Positions 7,734-15,525 of a stretch of 26,641 nucleotides of DNA are shown here, one piece after another. This stretch comes from an uncultured Hungatella sp. (GTDB lineage Bacteria > Bacillota > Clostridia > Lachnospirales > Lachnospiraceae), in assembly GCA_910588505.1 (NCBI GenBank), contig CAJUPQ010000047.1:1-26641 (forward strand). Direction: 5' to 3'. Under the pieces are notes generated by a model. The model was not told where the DNA came from, searched no databases, and saw only the letters and a list, made by a program, of their open reading frames with translations. Positions within the stretch are counted from its first letter, which is position 1. Every line of letters begins with the position of its first letter. The position numbers and the translations under genes were made by a program.

Positions 7734-8056
7734 GTTGTAGGGGCGGCAGATTTTTAGTTCGTTTAGTTTCCGTAAGGAAACTGTATTGTTTAGTGAGCAA
7801 GGGCGGCGGTTATGGTGAAGCCAGCAAGGGAAGGGAGGCATGGTGCCGTCCGGGTGAATTTATGTTATGGAGATGAGACCAGGAAAACAGGAGGGCTGAT
7901 ACCCGCCTGGTTTCCGCTTTGGGCTCATCGGAATGTTTTGCATATCTGAACCCGGACAGCACACAGATTCTCACGGGCCCACGACAACTTCGACTTAACT
8001 ATATATCAATATGACAAAACTAAAATTCCGGTTTATGATGAAAGAGAGGAAGAGAG
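7734..8056 (+). other. argJ-argB spacer with two RNA hairpins
   Basis: This 323-bp gap within the arg operon has no coding frame I can support. It holds a 7-bp perfect hairpin AGTTTCC-GTAA-GGAAACT (7765-7782), whose GTAA loop is a GNRA tetraloop, and a larger nested stem-loop at 7872-7929 (GATGAG/CTCATC outer pair, about 14-bp imperfect inner stem). An AT-rich 60 bp follows before argB. It may be a processing site, an attenuator or an old insertion. Confidence 0.5.
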
Positions 8057-8953
8057 ATGAACTTAGATCCGGCGATTATGCAGAAAGCGGAGGTGCTGAT
8101 TGAGGCGCTTCCCTATATCCAGCGTTTTAACAGGAAGATCATTGTAGTGAAGTACGGCGGCAGCGCCATGGTGGACGAGAATCTGAAGCGCCATGTGATC
8201 CAGGATGTGGTTCTCCTGAAACTGGTGGGATTTAAGCCCATCATTGTCCACGGAGGGGGCAAGGAGATCAGCCAGTGGGTACACAAGGTGGGTATGGAGC
8301 CAAGGTTTGTGGGCGGGCTTCGGGTTACGGATGAACCTACCATGGAGATTGCGGAGATGGTGCTCAACCGGGTCAACAAGAGCCTGGTGCAGCTGGTTAA
8401 TGAGCTGGGCGTCAAGGCGGTAGGTATCAGCGGCAAGGACGGGATGATGCTTAAGTGCGACAGGAAGTACGCAGGCGGTGAGGACATCGGGTTTGTGGGG
8501 GATATTAAGGAGGTTAATCCCAAGGTGATCTATGATCTGCTGGAAAAGGATTTCCTTCCCATTATCTGCCCCATTGGATTTGACGATAATTATTTAAGCT
8601 ACAATATAAACGCGGACGACGCGGCCTGCGCTATTGCCAGGGCGGTGAAGGCGGAGAAGCTGGCTTTTCTCACAGATGTGGAGGGGCTGTACCGGGATTT
8701 TGGGAAGAAGGAGACCCTGATTTCGGAGATGGAAGTGGGGGAGGCCCAGGAGTTTGTGGACAGCGGAGCCCTGGGAGGCGGGATGCTGCCGAAGCTGCAG
8801 AACTGTGTGGATGCTATTAAGGACGGGGTGTCCAGGGTGCATATTCTGGACGGAAGGATTCCCCACTGCCTGCTTTTGGAGATCTTTACCAATAAGGGCA
8901 TCGGCACGGCGATTTTGAATTCGAAGGAGGAGCACTATTATCATGGGAAATGA
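8057..8953 (+). CDS. argB: Acetylglutamate kinase, arginine-sensitive type
   Basis: ArgB phosphorylates N-acetylglutamate, the second and usually rate-controlling step. The 298-residue protein has KYGGSAM (residues 32-38, phosphate-binding lysine), VHGGGKEI (64-71), GGLRVTD, NINADDAA, and GGMLPKLQNC near the end, with IPHCLLLEIFTNKGIGT closing the fold. An N-terminal helix (residues 1-26, MNLDPAIMQKAEVLIEALPY) precedes the kinase core. In the family that helix marks hexameric kinases that arginine inhibits, which suits a cyclic ArgJ pathway. An AGAGAGGAAGAGAG site precedes ATG 8057. Its 3' end overlaps argD by 11 bp. Confidence 0.97.
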   Translation: MNLDPAIMQKAEVLIEALPYIQRFNRKIIVVKYGGSAMVDENLKRHVIQDVVLLKLVGFKPIIVHGGGKEISQWVHKVGMEPRFVGGLRVTDEPTMEIAEMVLNRVNKSLVQLVNELGVKAVGISGKDGMMLKCDRKYAGGEDIGFVGDIKEVNPKVIYDLLEKDFLPIICPIGFDDNYLSYNINADDAACAIARAVKAEKLAFLTDVEGLYRDFGKKETLISEMEVGEAQEFVDSGALGGGMLPKLQNCVDAIKDGVSRVHILDGRIPHCLLLEIFTNKGIGTAILNSKEEHYYHGK

Positions 8954-10148
8954 GGGGAAGGAACTGGAGAAGAACAATGCCATTGACAGGGCGGAGCAGG
9001 TGCTGTACAAGACGTACAACCGCTTTCCCGTGATATTTGAGCGGGGGGAAGGCGTGCGTCTGTATGATTCGGAGGGAAATGAATACCTGGATTTCGGGGC
9101 GGGTATTGCCGTGGTGGGACTGGGCTATAATGACCCAGAGTATACGGAGGCCTTGAGGCAGCAGGCCGGCAGGCTGCTGCATTGTTCCAACCTGTATTAC
9201 AATCAGCCGTCCATTGACGCCGGGGAGCGGCTTTTGAAGGCTTCCGGCATGGAGAAGGTGTTTTTTACCAACAGCGGCACCGAAGCTGTGGAGGGGGCGC
9301 TTAAGATCGCCAAGCGGTACGCGTTTAACAGGGACGGCCATGGAGGCCATGAGATCATTGCCATGAGGCATTCTTTCCACGGCAGAAGCCTGGGGGCTCT
9401 TTCGGTTACGGGCAATGACCACTATCAGGAGCCTTTTGCGCCGCTGCTTCCGGGGATCAGATTTGCGGATTTCAATGACCTGGACAGCGTGAAAGGGCTG
9501 GTAAATGAGAACACCTGCGCCATCCTTATGGAGACGATCCAGGGGGAGGGCGGCATCTATCCGGCGGCTGAGGAGTTTTTAAGGGGAGTGAGAGACCTGT
9601 GCGATGAACATGATATGCTCCTTATGCTGGATGAGATCCAGTGCGGTATGGGGCGTACTGGTTCTATGTTCGCATGGCAGGAGTACGGCGTGAAGCCGGA
9701 TGTGATGACCGTGGCAAAGGCTCTGGGCAACGGCGTTCCCATCGGGGCGTTTCTGGCCCGGGGGAAAGCTGCCTGGGCCATGGGGCCAGGGGATCACGGC
9801 ACCACCTACGGAGGCAATCCCTTTGTGTGTGCTGCGGCGGATACGGTGCTGCGGCTGTTTGAGGAGCGGCAGCTCACAGAAAGTGTAAAGAGCGTGGGAG
9901 CTTACCTGTGGGAGAAGCTGGAGGAATTTGGCAGGAGCCATGGATGTGTGACGGGACACAGGGGAAAGGGCCTGATGCAGGGGCTGGAATTTGACAGGCC
10001 TGTGGCGGACATTGTGAATAAAGCCCTTCTGGAACAGAGGCTGGTGCTGATCAGCGCCGGGGCCAATGTGATTCGGTTTGTGCCGCCTCTTATCATCACA
10101 GAACATCATGTAGATGAGATGATCGAAAAACTGGGTGGGGCGTTATGA
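8943..10148 (+). CDS. argD: Acetylornithine aminotransferase
   Basis: ArgD is a class-III PLP aminotransferase that converts N-acetylglutamate semialdehyde to N-acetylornithine using glutamate. Its 401 residues contain FTNSGTEAVEGALK (108-121), HSFHGRSLGALS, the PLP-binding aspartate in LMLDEIQCGMGRTG (Asp230) and the Schiff-base lysine in VAKALGNG (Lys259). GDHGTTYGGNPF is conserved near residue 285. The ATG lies inside the last codons of argB, with GGAGGAG upstream in the argB coding region, so translation is coupled. The stop overlaps the next gene by 4 bp (ATGA). Confidence 0.96.
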   Translation: MGNEGKELEKNNAIDRAEQVLYKTYNRFPVIFERGEGVRLYDSEGNEYLDFGAGIAVVGLGYNDPEYTEALRQQAGRLLHCSNLYYNQPSIDAGERLLKASGMEKVFFTNSGTEAVEGALKIAKRYAFNRDGHGGHEIIAMRHSFHGRSLGALSVTGNDHYQEPFAPLLPGIRFADFNDLDSVKGLVNENTCAILMETIQGEGGIYPAAEEFLRGVRDLCDEHDMLLMLDEIQCGMGRTGSMFAWQEYGVKPDVMTVAKALGNGVPIGAFLARGKAAWAMGPGDHGTTYGGNPFVCAAADTVLRLFEERQLTESVKSVGAYLWEKLEEFGRSHGCVTGHRGKGLMQGLEFDRPVADIVNKALLEQRLVLISAGANVIRFVPPLIITEHHVDEMIEKLGGAL

Positions 10149-11449
10149 GTCCGGCGGTCAGTTATGAAAAGCAGAAGCGCAGGGCTGTGACGGGAATCGT
10201 GTCTTCGGCTGTGGTTCTTGGCCTTTCCTTAAGCATAGCCCTGGCGGGATGGTTTTTCTTTCTGGACGCCTGGGGGCAGGCTTTGCGGGCGCAGCAGAGG
10301 GAGACATGGTTTGACCCGTGGGAGGACGGCGGGAAGATTCAGACTTCCTACAAGTGCTGGAACATGACAGGTCTGTCCGAGGAATTCGCGATGGATTTTA
10401 AGGAGACGTATCATTATTGCTTTGCCTTTGGCCAGACAGGGGTTCCGCTTATTGTGAAGATGGAGGGAAGCTTGGAGGGGTTTCAGCCTTACAGGGACGC
10501 TCTGTACGTGGAGGGCGCCCAGTTGCCGGAGGCTTTTATGCTCCGCGGAGTGGCGGCTCCTATTGAAGATGATATCCGGGAGTTTGCCATTGAAAGTCTG
10601 AACATTCTTTATGATGGCCAGGTGGTTTCCGAGGATGATTTCGAGGAGCTTATCGGTGTCAGCTTTCTGGATACCACGAAAAAGCCTATGGGGGGAGCTG
10701 ACTTTGCCGCGGGGATCGGGTGCGGGATGTTTGGCCTTGTCTTTGGCGGCATTGGGATTTTCCTGCTGGTGGTGAACGTGAAACGGCGGATAAGGATCGG
10801 GCGTCTTTTGGAGAAAGAGCGGGAAAGTATGCGGCAGGCGGCTGCGTGGCAGAATACGGCTTATGATACAGCTTATAATACGGCGTATGATGGGACTGGC
10901 AGTACGGATTACGGCAGGGGATATGATTCTTCTGTCTGGGGAAATGAATCCAGGGGGAGTCAAAGCGCTGCGGCCAGCGGCGTGCGGCTGACGCCCCTTA
11001 AAAAGAGCAATCCGTTTCTTGGGATTTTGGGAGCCATAGGGGGCTCCCTCCTTGGCGTGGTGTTGTGGCTGTTCATTAGCTTTGTGGGATTTATCGCCGG
11101 TTTTGCCGGATTTGTGATGTTAAAATGTGCTTTGAAAGGGTATGAGATCCTGTCAGGGAGACTGGATAAAAAGGGGGCAGTGATCTCTCTTTTTATCACA
11201 GCGTTTATGATATTTTTTGCCAATGGGCTGGAATATGTCATTGCCCTTTGCCGGGCGTTTTTTGAGCTGGATGCCAGCTTTGACACCATTCGGTATGTGT
11301 TGATGAATTTTGGCCAGCTGATGACAGAGACACAGTCCTGGGGTGGGTTTTATATGAATCTTGTGCTGGGCTATGGATTGTCGATCTGGGCCAGCTACAG
11401 GGTTATCTGGAGTATACTGACCTTTAAGGAGCAGGATCCGTTTAATTGA
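10145..11449 (+). CDS. Hypothetical multi-spanning membrane protein coupled to argD
   Basis: I do not recognise this 434-residue protein. Likely membrane segments are at residues 17-40, 186-210, 291-327 (long, perhaps two passes), 344-364 and 402-424. Residues 41-185 form a polar, probably extracytoplasmic domain between the first two segments. Residues 211-285 are a cytoplasmic-type linker with KRRIRIGRLLEKERESMRQ, then a Tyr/Ala-rich repeat (NTAYDTAYNTAYDG, 237-250) and a Gly/Ser/Tyr-rich tail. The start ATG overlaps the argD stop as ATGA, so it is made with the arginine enzymes. A transport or sensing role is possible only by position. fchA follows 24 nt later. Confidence 0.85.
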   Translation: MSPAVSYEKQKRRAVTGIVSSAVVLGLSLSIALAGWFFFLDAWGQALRAQQRETWFDPWEDGGKIQTSYKCWNMTGLSEEFAMDFKETYHYCFAFGQTGVPLIVKMEGSLEGFQPYRDALYVEGAQLPEAFMLRGVAAPIEDDIREFAIESLNILYDGQVVSEDDFEELIGVSFLDTTKKPMGGADFAAGIGCGMFGLVFGGIGIFLLVVNVKRRIRIGRLLEKERESMRQAAAWQNTAYDTAYNTAYDGTGSTDYGRGYDSSVWGNESRGSQSAAASGVRLTPLKKSNPFLGILGAIGGSLLGVVLWLFISFVGFIAGFAGFVMLKCALKGYEILSGRLDKKGAVISLFITAFMIFFANGLEYVIALCRAFFELDASFDTIRYVLMNFGQLMTETQSWGGFYMNLVLGYGLSIWASYRVIWSILTFKEQDPFN

Positions 11450-11473
11450 AATAGGCAGAAGGAGGGAATGAGC

Positions 11474-12121
11474 ATGGTCGCGATACAGCAGCAGACGGTC
11501 AAAGAATTTTTAGAGGTACTGTCCTCCAAACAGCCGGTTCCGGGGGGCGGCGGCGCGTCGGCTCTGGCCGGGGCTATGGGGACGGCTCTGGGACTTATGG
11601 TGGGCAATCTGACTGTGGGGAAGAAAAAGTACGCTCAGGTGGAGGCCAGTGTGGTTTCTCTGATGGAGCGGCTGACCGGTATGCAGGGGGAGATGATGGA
11701 GTTGGCAGATGAGGACGCCAGGGTATTCGCGCCTTTGGCGGCGGCATACGGGCTGCCGACAGGGACTGATGAGGAGAAAGCCCACAAGGCAAATGTCATG
11801 GAGGCCAATCTTTTGGCTGCCAGCCTGGTTCCTGTGAAGGTTATGGAGCTGGCCGTGGAGAGTCTTGGGATTTTGAAGGAGCTGGAGGAGAAGGGAAGCG
11901 TTATGGCGGTCAGCGATGTAGGTGTGGCAGTGCAGTTTGCCAGAACCGCGGTGACGGGAGCTGTCATGAATGTTTATATTAACACAAAGTCTATGACTGA
12001 CAGGGGAAAGGCTAAGGAAATCAATGACAGGGCGGCCGCAGCGCTGGCCCAGGGGACCATGCTGGCGGATGAGATCTATGGCAGGGTGCTGAACAGGCTG
12101 AAAGGGAATGAAAGCGTATGA
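11474..12121 (+). CDS. fchA: Methenyltetrahydrofolate cyclohydrolase / formiminotransferase-cyclodeaminase family
   Basis: FchA-type proteins open the methenyl-THF ring to 10-formyl-THF, or deaminate formimino-THF. The 215-residue protein carries the family hallmark PVPGGGGASALAGAMGTALG near residues 21-40, followed by the GNLTVGKKKY segment and an all-helical remainder. ATG 11474 is preferred over ATG 11468 because AAGGAGG (11459-11465) is 8 nt before it. The stop overlaps folD by 4 bp (ATGA), which strongly links the two in one-carbon metabolism. No glutamate formiminotransferase or histidine-degradation gene is nearby, so cyclohydrolase activity is the better guess. Confidence 0.88.
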   Translation: MVAIQQQTVKEFLEVLSSKQPVPGGGGASALAGAMGTALGLMVGNLTVGKKKYAQVEASVVSLMERLTGMQGEMMELADEDARVFAPLAAAYGLPTGTDEEKAHKANVMEANLLAASLVPVKVMELAVESLGILKELEEKGSVMAVSDVGVAVQFARTAVTGAVMNVYINTKSMTDRGKAKEINDRAAAALAQGTMLADEIYGRVLNRLKGNESV

Positions 12122-12963
12122 TTACACTGAAAGGGGCAGAAGTATCTGCAAAGATAAAGGAACAAGTTCAGGAGATGGCTGGCAGGTTAAAGGGAGGGGT
12201 TCCCAGGCTGGCTATTGTCCGGGTGGGAGAGAGACCGGATGATCTGTCTTATGAGCGGGGAGCCATGAAGAAGATGGCGGCTTTTGGTTTGGAGGCTGTT
12301 TCCTGCGTCTTTCCCGCAGACATCACGGATAAGGAGTTTAAGAAAGCTTTCCGGAATATCAATGATGACCCGGAGATTACGGGGATCTTGGTTCTGAGAC
12401 CTTTACCGAAACAGATCTGTGAGAGGGATATTGAGAATATGATTTCCCCGGACAAGGACCTGGACGGTATCTCACCGATCAATATTGCAAAAGTATTCGC
12501 CGGAGATTCGTCGGGGTTTGCTCCCTGCACGGCAGAGGCTGTGGTGGAGGTGTTGAAAGCCAACAATATCAAGATCGCGGGGAAACGGGCGGTGATTGTG
12601 GGACGCAGCATGGTGGTGGGGAAACCTCTGGCTATGCTTCTCATGAAGGAGAACGCCACAGTCACGGTGTGCCATACAAAGACAGCGGATCTGCCGGGGA
12701 TGTGCAGATCCGGGGAGATCCTGGTGGCTGCGGCAGGGCGGGCGAAGATGATCGGCGGCGATTATGTGGGGGCGGGAGCGGCTGTTATTGACGTGGGGAT
12801 CAATGTGGATGACAGCGGGAGACTCTGCGGGGACGTGGATCTTGACGCCATCCAGGAGAAAGCGTCTATGGCTACGCCTGTGCCGGGAGGCGTGGGAGCG
12901 GTAACTACGGCGGTGCTGGCCAGACATTTGGCGCTGGCGGCAGCCAGACAGGAGCGAACTTAA
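12118..12963 (+). CDS. folD: FolD-family methylene-THF dehydrogenase, cyclohydrolase residues altered
   Basis: FolD normally oxidises 5,10-methylene-THF and then hydrolyses the methenyl product. The 281-residue protein has the full fold: the VGERPDDLSY helix, PDKDLDGISPIN (109-122), PCTAEAV, the NAD(P) loop GRSMVVGKPLAMLLM and TPVPGGVGAVTTAVL at the end. Aligned by eye with E. coli FolD without gaps in the key region, the catalytic lysine four residues after the conserved Tyr (Tyr45 here) is Ala49, and the glutamine of GILVQLPLP is Leu93 (GILVLRPLP). Only the Asp of KDxDG (Asp116) remains. It is therefore probably a dehydrogenase only, with the overlapping fchA supplying hydrolysis. A strong terminator follows. 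Confidence 0.92.
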   Translation: MITLKGAEVSAKIKEQVQEMAGRLKGGVPRLAIVRVGERPDDLSYERGAMKKMAAFGLEAVSCVFPADITDKEFKKAFRNINDDPEITGILVLRPLPKQICERDIENMISPDKDLDGISPINIAKVFAGDSSGFAPCTAEAVVEVLKANNIKIAGKRAVIVGRSMVVGKPLAMLLMKENATVTVCHTKTADLPGMCRSGEILVAAAGRAKMIGGDYVGAGAAVIDVGINVDDSGRLCGDVDLDAIQEKASMATPVPGGVGAVTTAVLARHLALAAARQERT

Positions 12964-13042
12964 GATGTGTGCCAAGAGGGGACGGTCGGATGTAAAAGCC
13001 AGACAGGAAAAAGAGAAATGACAAAAGGGATTTGGGAATAAG

Positions 13043-13094
13043 AAGGAAGCCGGATGCCGGATGGGATTGCCATCGGCAGCGGCTTCCTTTTTTT
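13043..13094 (+). terminator. Rho-independent terminator after folD
   Basis: A long hairpin pairs AAGGAAGCC with GGCTTCCTT, with inner TGCC/GGCA and GATGG/CCATC pairs around a GATTG loop. Seven T residues (13088-13094) follow the stem. Confidence 0.92.
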
Positions 13095-13209
13095 GGCATA
13101 GGACAAGCGGCGTTGTGCAATGGGATTGGAATCTAATGTATAAAAATGGAGCAGGTTGGGAAAATAGTCTGCATCAGGAGTCGTCTCGATAAAGAAAGGA
13201 GCGTTTGGT

Positions 13210-13638
13210 ATGTGGGGTATTGTGATCGCGTTGGTTTCCGGCGCGCTGATGAGTATTCAGGGAGTGTTTAATACGGAGGTGACGAAGCAGACCAGTATCT
13301 GGGTCTCTTCCGGGTGGGTGCAGCTGACCGCTTTTTTGACATGCCTTGTGATGTGGCTGTGTACAGGGAGAGAGCAGATAAACGGCCTTGGGCAGGTGCA
13401 TCCCTGGTATATGCTGACAGGGGGTCTTTTAGGCGCGCTGATCACGTACACGGTGATCAAAAGCGTGGGAAGCCTTGGGCCTGCCAGATCGGCGCTTCTG
13501 ATCGTAATCGCCCAGATCCTAGTGGCTTATGCCATTGAGGTGATGGGGCTGTTCGGGGTGGAGAAAGCCGGGCTGGAATGGAAGAAAGTGATCGGCGCTG
13601 CGGTGGCTATCGCGGGAATTGTCATTTTTCGATATTAA
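13210..13638 (+). CDS. DMT-superfamily small membrane transporter (YdcZ/DUF606-like)
   Basis: The 142-residue protein is almost entirely hydrophobic, with about five membrane helices: MWGIVIALVSGALMSIQGVFN, then WVQLTAFLTCLVMWL, YMLTGGLLGALITYTVI, SALLIVIAQILVAYAIE and VIGAAVAIAGIVIFRY. The helix pattern, SIQGVFNTEV and the GxLGALI motif resemble YdcZ/DUF606 half-size transporters of the drug/metabolite superfamily, which usually dimerise. Substrate is unknown. AAAGGAG lies 8 nt before ATG 13210. It stands alone after the folD terminator and before the comEA promoter. Confidence 0.8.
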   Translation: MWGIVIALVSGALMSIQGVFNTEVTKQTSIWVSSGWVQLTAFLTCLVMWLCTGREQINGLGQVHPWYMLTGGLLGALITYTVIKSVGSLGPARSALLIVIAQILVAYAIEVMGLFGVEKAGLEWKKVIGAAVAIAGIVIFRY

Positions 13639-13651
13639 GTGAAAAATGTGC

Positions 13652-13680
13652 TTGTATTTAATCGGGGAAGTGGTTAGAAT
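13652..13680 (+). promoter_or_regulatory. Promoter for the ComEA-like gene
   Basis: TTGTAT at 13652-13657, 17-nt spacer, TAGAAT at 13675-13680. The ATG is 54 bp downstream with AGGGAGG between. Confidence 0.65.
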
Positions 13681-13733
13681 AGAGGTAGGCTGAAGATGGT
13701 ATTCTCCAATTACAGAGCATAGGGAGGATTACC

Positions 13734-14537
13734 ATGAAAAAACTGAGGATTAAGTATTTGCTGACTGTCATATGTATGTTGGCTGCAGGCATATGTTATA
13801 GTTGTGGCAAGGGGACAAACCAGGTGGATTTGGACGGCCAGACTCTGGTGATGGATCTGCAGGCTGAGCAGACATCCCAGGAGGCAGGCGTACAGAGCGG
13901 ACTGATATCGGCGAAGACGGAGGCGGGGGAGGATTCTCCCGATGAACCGGAGACAGGCTCCGGGGAGGAGCCGCTGCCTTGGCAGACAGAATCGGTCCGT
14001 TTCTATGTACATATTTGCGGGGAAGTGGTGAAGCCGGGAGTCTATGAGATGGAGCCGGGGAGCCGTATCTTCCAGGCCGTGGAGGCTGCAGGGGGCTTTA
14101 CCGCCCAGGCGGCGGCAGATTACCTGAACATGGCCCAGGAGACGGCAGACGGGATGAAGATCACGGTGCCGTCCAGGGAGGAGACAGAAGGTCTGAAGGT
14201 TTTGGAGCCTGGGGCAGGCGCTAGCGGTGAGTCCGAAAAGAAGGGGCAAGTTACCGGAAGCGGAGAGGGCGGCAGGCAGGGTAGTCCATGGATCGAGATG
14301 CCGGAGGGAACCGGTCAGGAACTTTTGAGCCGGACAGAGCCGCCGCGAAAGATCAATCTTAATACGGCCACAAAGGAGGAGCTGATGACTTTAAAGGGCA
14401 TCGGGGAGGCCAAGGCAGCGGATATCATCCGTTACCGAGAGGAGCAGGGGCCGTTTCAGACCGTTGAAGAGGTCATGAATATTTCCGGGATCAAGGAAGC
14501 TGCTTTTGAGAAGATAAAAAACGACATTACAGTATAG
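13734..14537 (+). CDS. comEA: ComEA-like DNA-binding protein (SLBB + helix-hairpin-helix)
   Basis: ComEA proteins bind incoming DNA at the outside of the cell membrane during uptake. The 267-residue protein has an N-terminal hydrophobic segment (residues 7-24; YSCG at 22-25 is not a proper lipobox), an acidic linker, an SLBB domain (about 88-147: VRFYVHICGEVVKPGVYEM to GMKITVP), a second Gly/Glu-rich linker and a C-terminal helix-hairpin-helix pair (206-266: INLNTATKEELMTLKGIGEAKAADII, NISGIKEAAFEKI). This is the standard Gram-positive order. No comEB or comEC follows here, so it is separated from the usual competence operon. It may serve DNA uptake or another envelope role. Confidence 0.88.
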   Translation: MKKLRIKYLLTVICMLAAGICYSCGKGTNQVDLDGQTLVMDLQAEQTSQEAGVQSGLISAKTEAGEDSPDEPETGSGEEPLPWQTESVRFYVHICGEVVKPGVYEMEPGSRIFQAVEAAGGFTAQAAADYLNMAQETADGMKITVPSREETEGLKVLEPGAGASGESEKKGQVTGSGEGGRQGSPWIEMPEGTGQELLSRTEPPRKINLNTATKEELMTLKGIGEAKAADIIRYREEQGPFQTVEEVMNISGIKEAAFEKIKNDITV

Positions 14538-14554
14538 AGAAGAACAGACAGGGG

Positions 14555-14620
14555 AGGTTTTAGGGGCGGCGCAGGTCATTCATTGACAGAAGGGCGGATG
14601 AGGCGCTGCCGCGGAAACCT
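14555..14620 (+). other. Nested inverted repeat between comEA and the response regulator
   Basis: AGGTTT (14555-14560) pairs with AAACCT (14615-14620), and inside it GGCGGCGC (14565-14572) pairs with GCGCTGCC (14603-14610) with one G:U. It has no T-tract, so it is a weak terminator candidate or a leader structure. Confidence 0.35.
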
Positions 14621-14652
14621 GATATGGCAAGGGAATAGGAAGAGGTGTGATC

Positions 14653-15357
14653 ATGGCAAAAGTTTTGGTTGTGGATGATGAGAAGTTGATCGTCAAGGGG
14701 ATCCGGTTCAGCCTGGAGCAGGACGGGATGGACGTTGACTGTGCATATGACGGGGAGGAAGCGGTTAACAAGGCCAGGGATACGGAGTACGACGTGATCC
14801 TGCTGGATGTAATGCTCCCTAAGGCGGACGGGTATGAGGTGTGTCAGAGCATTCGGGAGTTTTCGGAGGTTCCCATTATCATGCTCACTGCCAAGGGCGG
14901 GGACATGGACAAGATTCTGGGGTTGGAGTACGGGGCGGACGATTATATCACGAAGCCTTTTAATATTCTGGAGGTGAAGGCCAGGATCAAGGCCATTCAG
15001 CGGCGGAATTCCAAGCGGGGGAAGCGGGGCGGCGTGCCGGAGAACCGGGTGGTTACGGCGGGAAGCCTTAAGATTGACAGGGACAGCCGGAGAGTGTTTG
15101 TGGGGGACAAGGAGATGAATCTGACGGCCAAGGAGTTTGACCTTTTGGAGCTTTTAGCCTGCAATCCAAACAAGGTGTATAGCAGGGAATCCCTTCTTGG
15201 GTATGTGTGGGGCAATAAGGCCATGGATTCCGGGGATGTGCGGACCGTTGACGTGCATGTGCGGAGGCTGCGGGAGAAGATTGAGCCAAGCCCCAGCGCG
15301 CCTCAGTTTGTCCATACCAAGTGGGGCGTGGGGTATTATTTTCGGGCTCAGGGGTAA
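14653..15357 (+). CDS. OmpR/PhoB-family response regulator
   Basis: This is a two-domain transcription regulator of 234 residues. The receiver domain has the acidic pair in VVDDEK (Asp8, Asp9), the phosphoacceptor Asp52 in LLDVMLP, Thr79 in MLTAK and Lys101 in ITKPF. The C-terminal winged helix starts near residue 135 and includes LTAKEFDLLELLACNPNKVYSRE, the recognition helix VRTVDVHVRRLREKI and GVGYYF. ATG 14653 is preferred to GTG 14647 because GAGG lies 7 nt upstream. No histidine kinase gene is adjacent on either side: the next 168 bp is non-coding and a GNAT gene follows. It is a positional orphan, WalR-like in look but its regulon cannot be told. Confidence 0.93.
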   Translation: MAKVLVVDDEKLIVKGIRFSLEQDGMDVDCAYDGEEAVNKARDTEYDVILLDVMLPKADGYEVCQSIREFSEVPIIMLTAKGGDMDKILGLEYGADDYITKPFNILEVKARIKAIQRRNSKRGKRGGVPENRVVTAGSLKIDRDSRRVFVGDKEMNLTAKEFDLLELLACNPNKVYSRESLLGYVWGNKAMDSGDVRTVDVHVRRLREKIEPSPSAPQFVHTKWGVGYYFRAQG

Positions 15358-15525
15358 AGCCGGGCACACAGGCGGGACAACAGGAGAATGTCACAGCCTG
15401 GGCAGAAGCACATAAAGGAGCGCAGATCAGGGCTGGAGGTTGGCAGAGCGCGGCGGAGTGCAGACTACGGACAGCCGGGGAAGCCATAAGGGACCCGGAC
15501 AAGGGCAAGTGAGGAGATTGGCAGG

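Noticed and set aside
7872..7929. T-box or amino-acid riboswitch before argB
   Set aside because: There is no T-box AGGGTGGNACCGCG motif, no specifier loop and no antiterminator/terminator pair with a T-run.
15358..15525. Remnant of a histidine kinase after the response regulator
   Set aside because: None of the three forward frames shows an H-box, N-box or G-box; the stretch is GC-rich spacer.
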